From: Gammaproteobacteria bacterium UBA2955 | GTDB lineage: Bacteria > Pseudomonadota > Gammaproteobacteria > Pseudomonadales > Azotimanducaceae | Length of the DNA stretch: 6,161 nt | NCBI GenBank assembly: GCA_002348825.1 | Contig: DEBN01000087.1 | Span: forward strand, 1 to 6,161 | Direction of reading: 5' to 3' | Shown here: piece by piece, positions 5,416 to 6,161 of the stretch | Position numbering within the stretch: position 1 is the stretch's first letter | Layout: every line of letters begins with the position of its first letter | Program-made: the position numbers and the translations under genes | The notes under the pieces: generated by a model | What the model was told of the DNA's origin: nothing | The model's input: the letters and a program-made list of their open reading frames with translations, nothing else | Databases searched by the model: none

Positions 5416-6161
5416 ATGCAGATACATTCCCTGTATACCTATAACGAACTGCGAAACTTTACTTACGCTATCGAATTAGAAAACGGCGATTGTCTGATTT
5501 TAGACCCTTGGGACGCGGATCAGGTGAATGAGTTCCTAACCGCATCTAATTTAAAACTACGGACCATCATAAACACCCACGAGCATTGGGATCACACTCG
5601 GGGCAACGAAGCTCTGGTGAAAGAGCACGGATGCGAGGTATGGGCGCATACCAACGGCACCGATAAGATTCCTGAGTTGACGCGGACCTTAGAAGCCGGC
5701 GACAAGATCGAGCTGGAGCCGGCTGTACAAATGCTGGTGATGGATACCCCCGGACACACGTTCGCGCATCTGTGTTTTCAGATCTTGAGCGACAGCGTTC
5801 CCATCGCCGTATTCACTGGCGACACCCTGTTTAACGCTGGTGTCGGCAATTGCTTTAATGGCGGTGATCCGGAAACGATGTATGAAACCATCAGCGGCCA
5901 ATTCCACACCCTTGCAGATTCAGTCAAGGTTTATCCGGGCCACGAGTATTTGGAAAATAATCTGCGCTTCACCCTGAACTTTGAAGCCACTAATCAGGAT
6001 GCACAGGCGTGGCTCGAAAAGGCTACCAAAGCCGATCCAGGGGTGAATCCCTTGCGCACCACTATTGGTGATGAACGACTTTTTAATGCGTTCTTCCGGC
6101 TGCAAAATACCGCAATAAGAAAATCGCTGCAGATGTCGTCGGCATCTGACCGCGACGTGTT
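5416..6161 (+). CDS. Glyoxalase II-like MBL-fold hydrolase (3' end cut by window)
   Basis: Reading from the ATG, 248 complete codons run open to the window edge, so the C-terminus is missing. It is a metallo-beta-lactamase-fold hydrolase of the hydroxyacylglutathione hydrolase (glyoxalase II) type, which splits a thioester such as S-lactoylglutathione in the cytoplasm. All seven binuclear metal ligands are present: His55, His57, Asp59 and His60 in THEHWDH, His114 in TPGHT, Asp136 in TGDTLF and His176 in PGHEY. Tyr178 matches the glutathione-contacting tyrosine after the last ligand, and a glyoxalase II-like C-terminal helical region follows (NNLRFTL at 181-187, NAFFRLQ at 224-230). The usual GCG(K/R) segment reads GVGN (142-145), losing a basic glutathione contact, so the natural thioester may differ. 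Perhaps about 10-20 residues are absent. It is divergent from the PhyH gene. Confidence 0.88.
   Translation, partial: MQIHSLYTYNELRNFTYAIELENGDCLILDPWDADQVNEFLTASNLKLRTIINTHEHWDHTRGNEALVKEHGCEVWAHTNGTDKIPELTRTLEAGDKIELEPAVQMLVMDTPGHTFAHLCFQILSDSVPIAVFTGDTLFNAGVGNCFNGGDPETMYETISGQFHTLADSVKVYPGHEYLENNLRFTLNFEATNQDAQAWLEKATKADPGVNPLRTTIGDERLFNAFFRLQNTAIRKSLQMSSASDRDV

Noticed and set aside
5689..6105. Minus-strand open frames opposite the MBL hydrolase
   Set aside because: They are antisense to a gene with all seven metal ligands in order and show no family features.

Overview
The window is about 6.2 kb of ordinary, gene-dense bacterial chromosome with moderate GC, bacterial Shine-Dalgarno sites and five protein genes. 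The mix of genes (PhyH-type dioxygenase, enoyl-CoA hydratase/isomerase, GPH-type transporter, glyoxalase II-like hydrolase, MATE pump) fits a Gram-negative proteobacterium. A heterotrophic, possibly marine, gammaproteobacterium is my best guess, but no taxonomic marker is present and this is inference only.

Layout: (1) 15-1337, minus strand, MATE efflux transporter, with its own sigma70-like promoter at 1433-1461 and an unresolved start codon. (2) 1622-2470, minus strand, crotonase-fold (enoyl-CoA hydratase/isomerase) protein, started here at an ATG with a strong ribosome binding site rather than at the upstream GTG. (3) 2471-2737, divergent intergenic region with an AGGAGGA that serves no visible start. 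(4) 2738-4099, plus strand, 12-helix GPH/MelB-like cation symporter. (5) 4171-5103, minus strand and convergent with the transporter, PhyH-family Fe(II)/2-oxoglutarate dioxygenase. (6) 5104-5415, divergent intergenic region containing two adjacent hairpins. (7) 5416 to the window edge, plus strand, a metallo-beta-lactamase-fold glyoxalase II-like hydrolase cut off at its C-terminus.

Functionally, the crotonase, the PhyH dioxygenase and the thioesterase-type MBL hydrolase suggest handling of acyl-CoA or other thioester/lipid-like carbon, with the GPH transporter as possible importer and the MATE protein as exporter. Gene orientations alternate, so this is a neighbourhood rather than one operon, and a shared pathway is inference.

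No mobile element, CRISPR array, RNA gene or clearly new system was seen. The points most worth checking are the missing canonical start of the MATE gene, the crotonase lacking both classical catalytic glutamates, the transporter that keeps the cation site but seems to lose MelB sugar-binding residues, and the structured DNA at 2109-2133 and 5222-5280.
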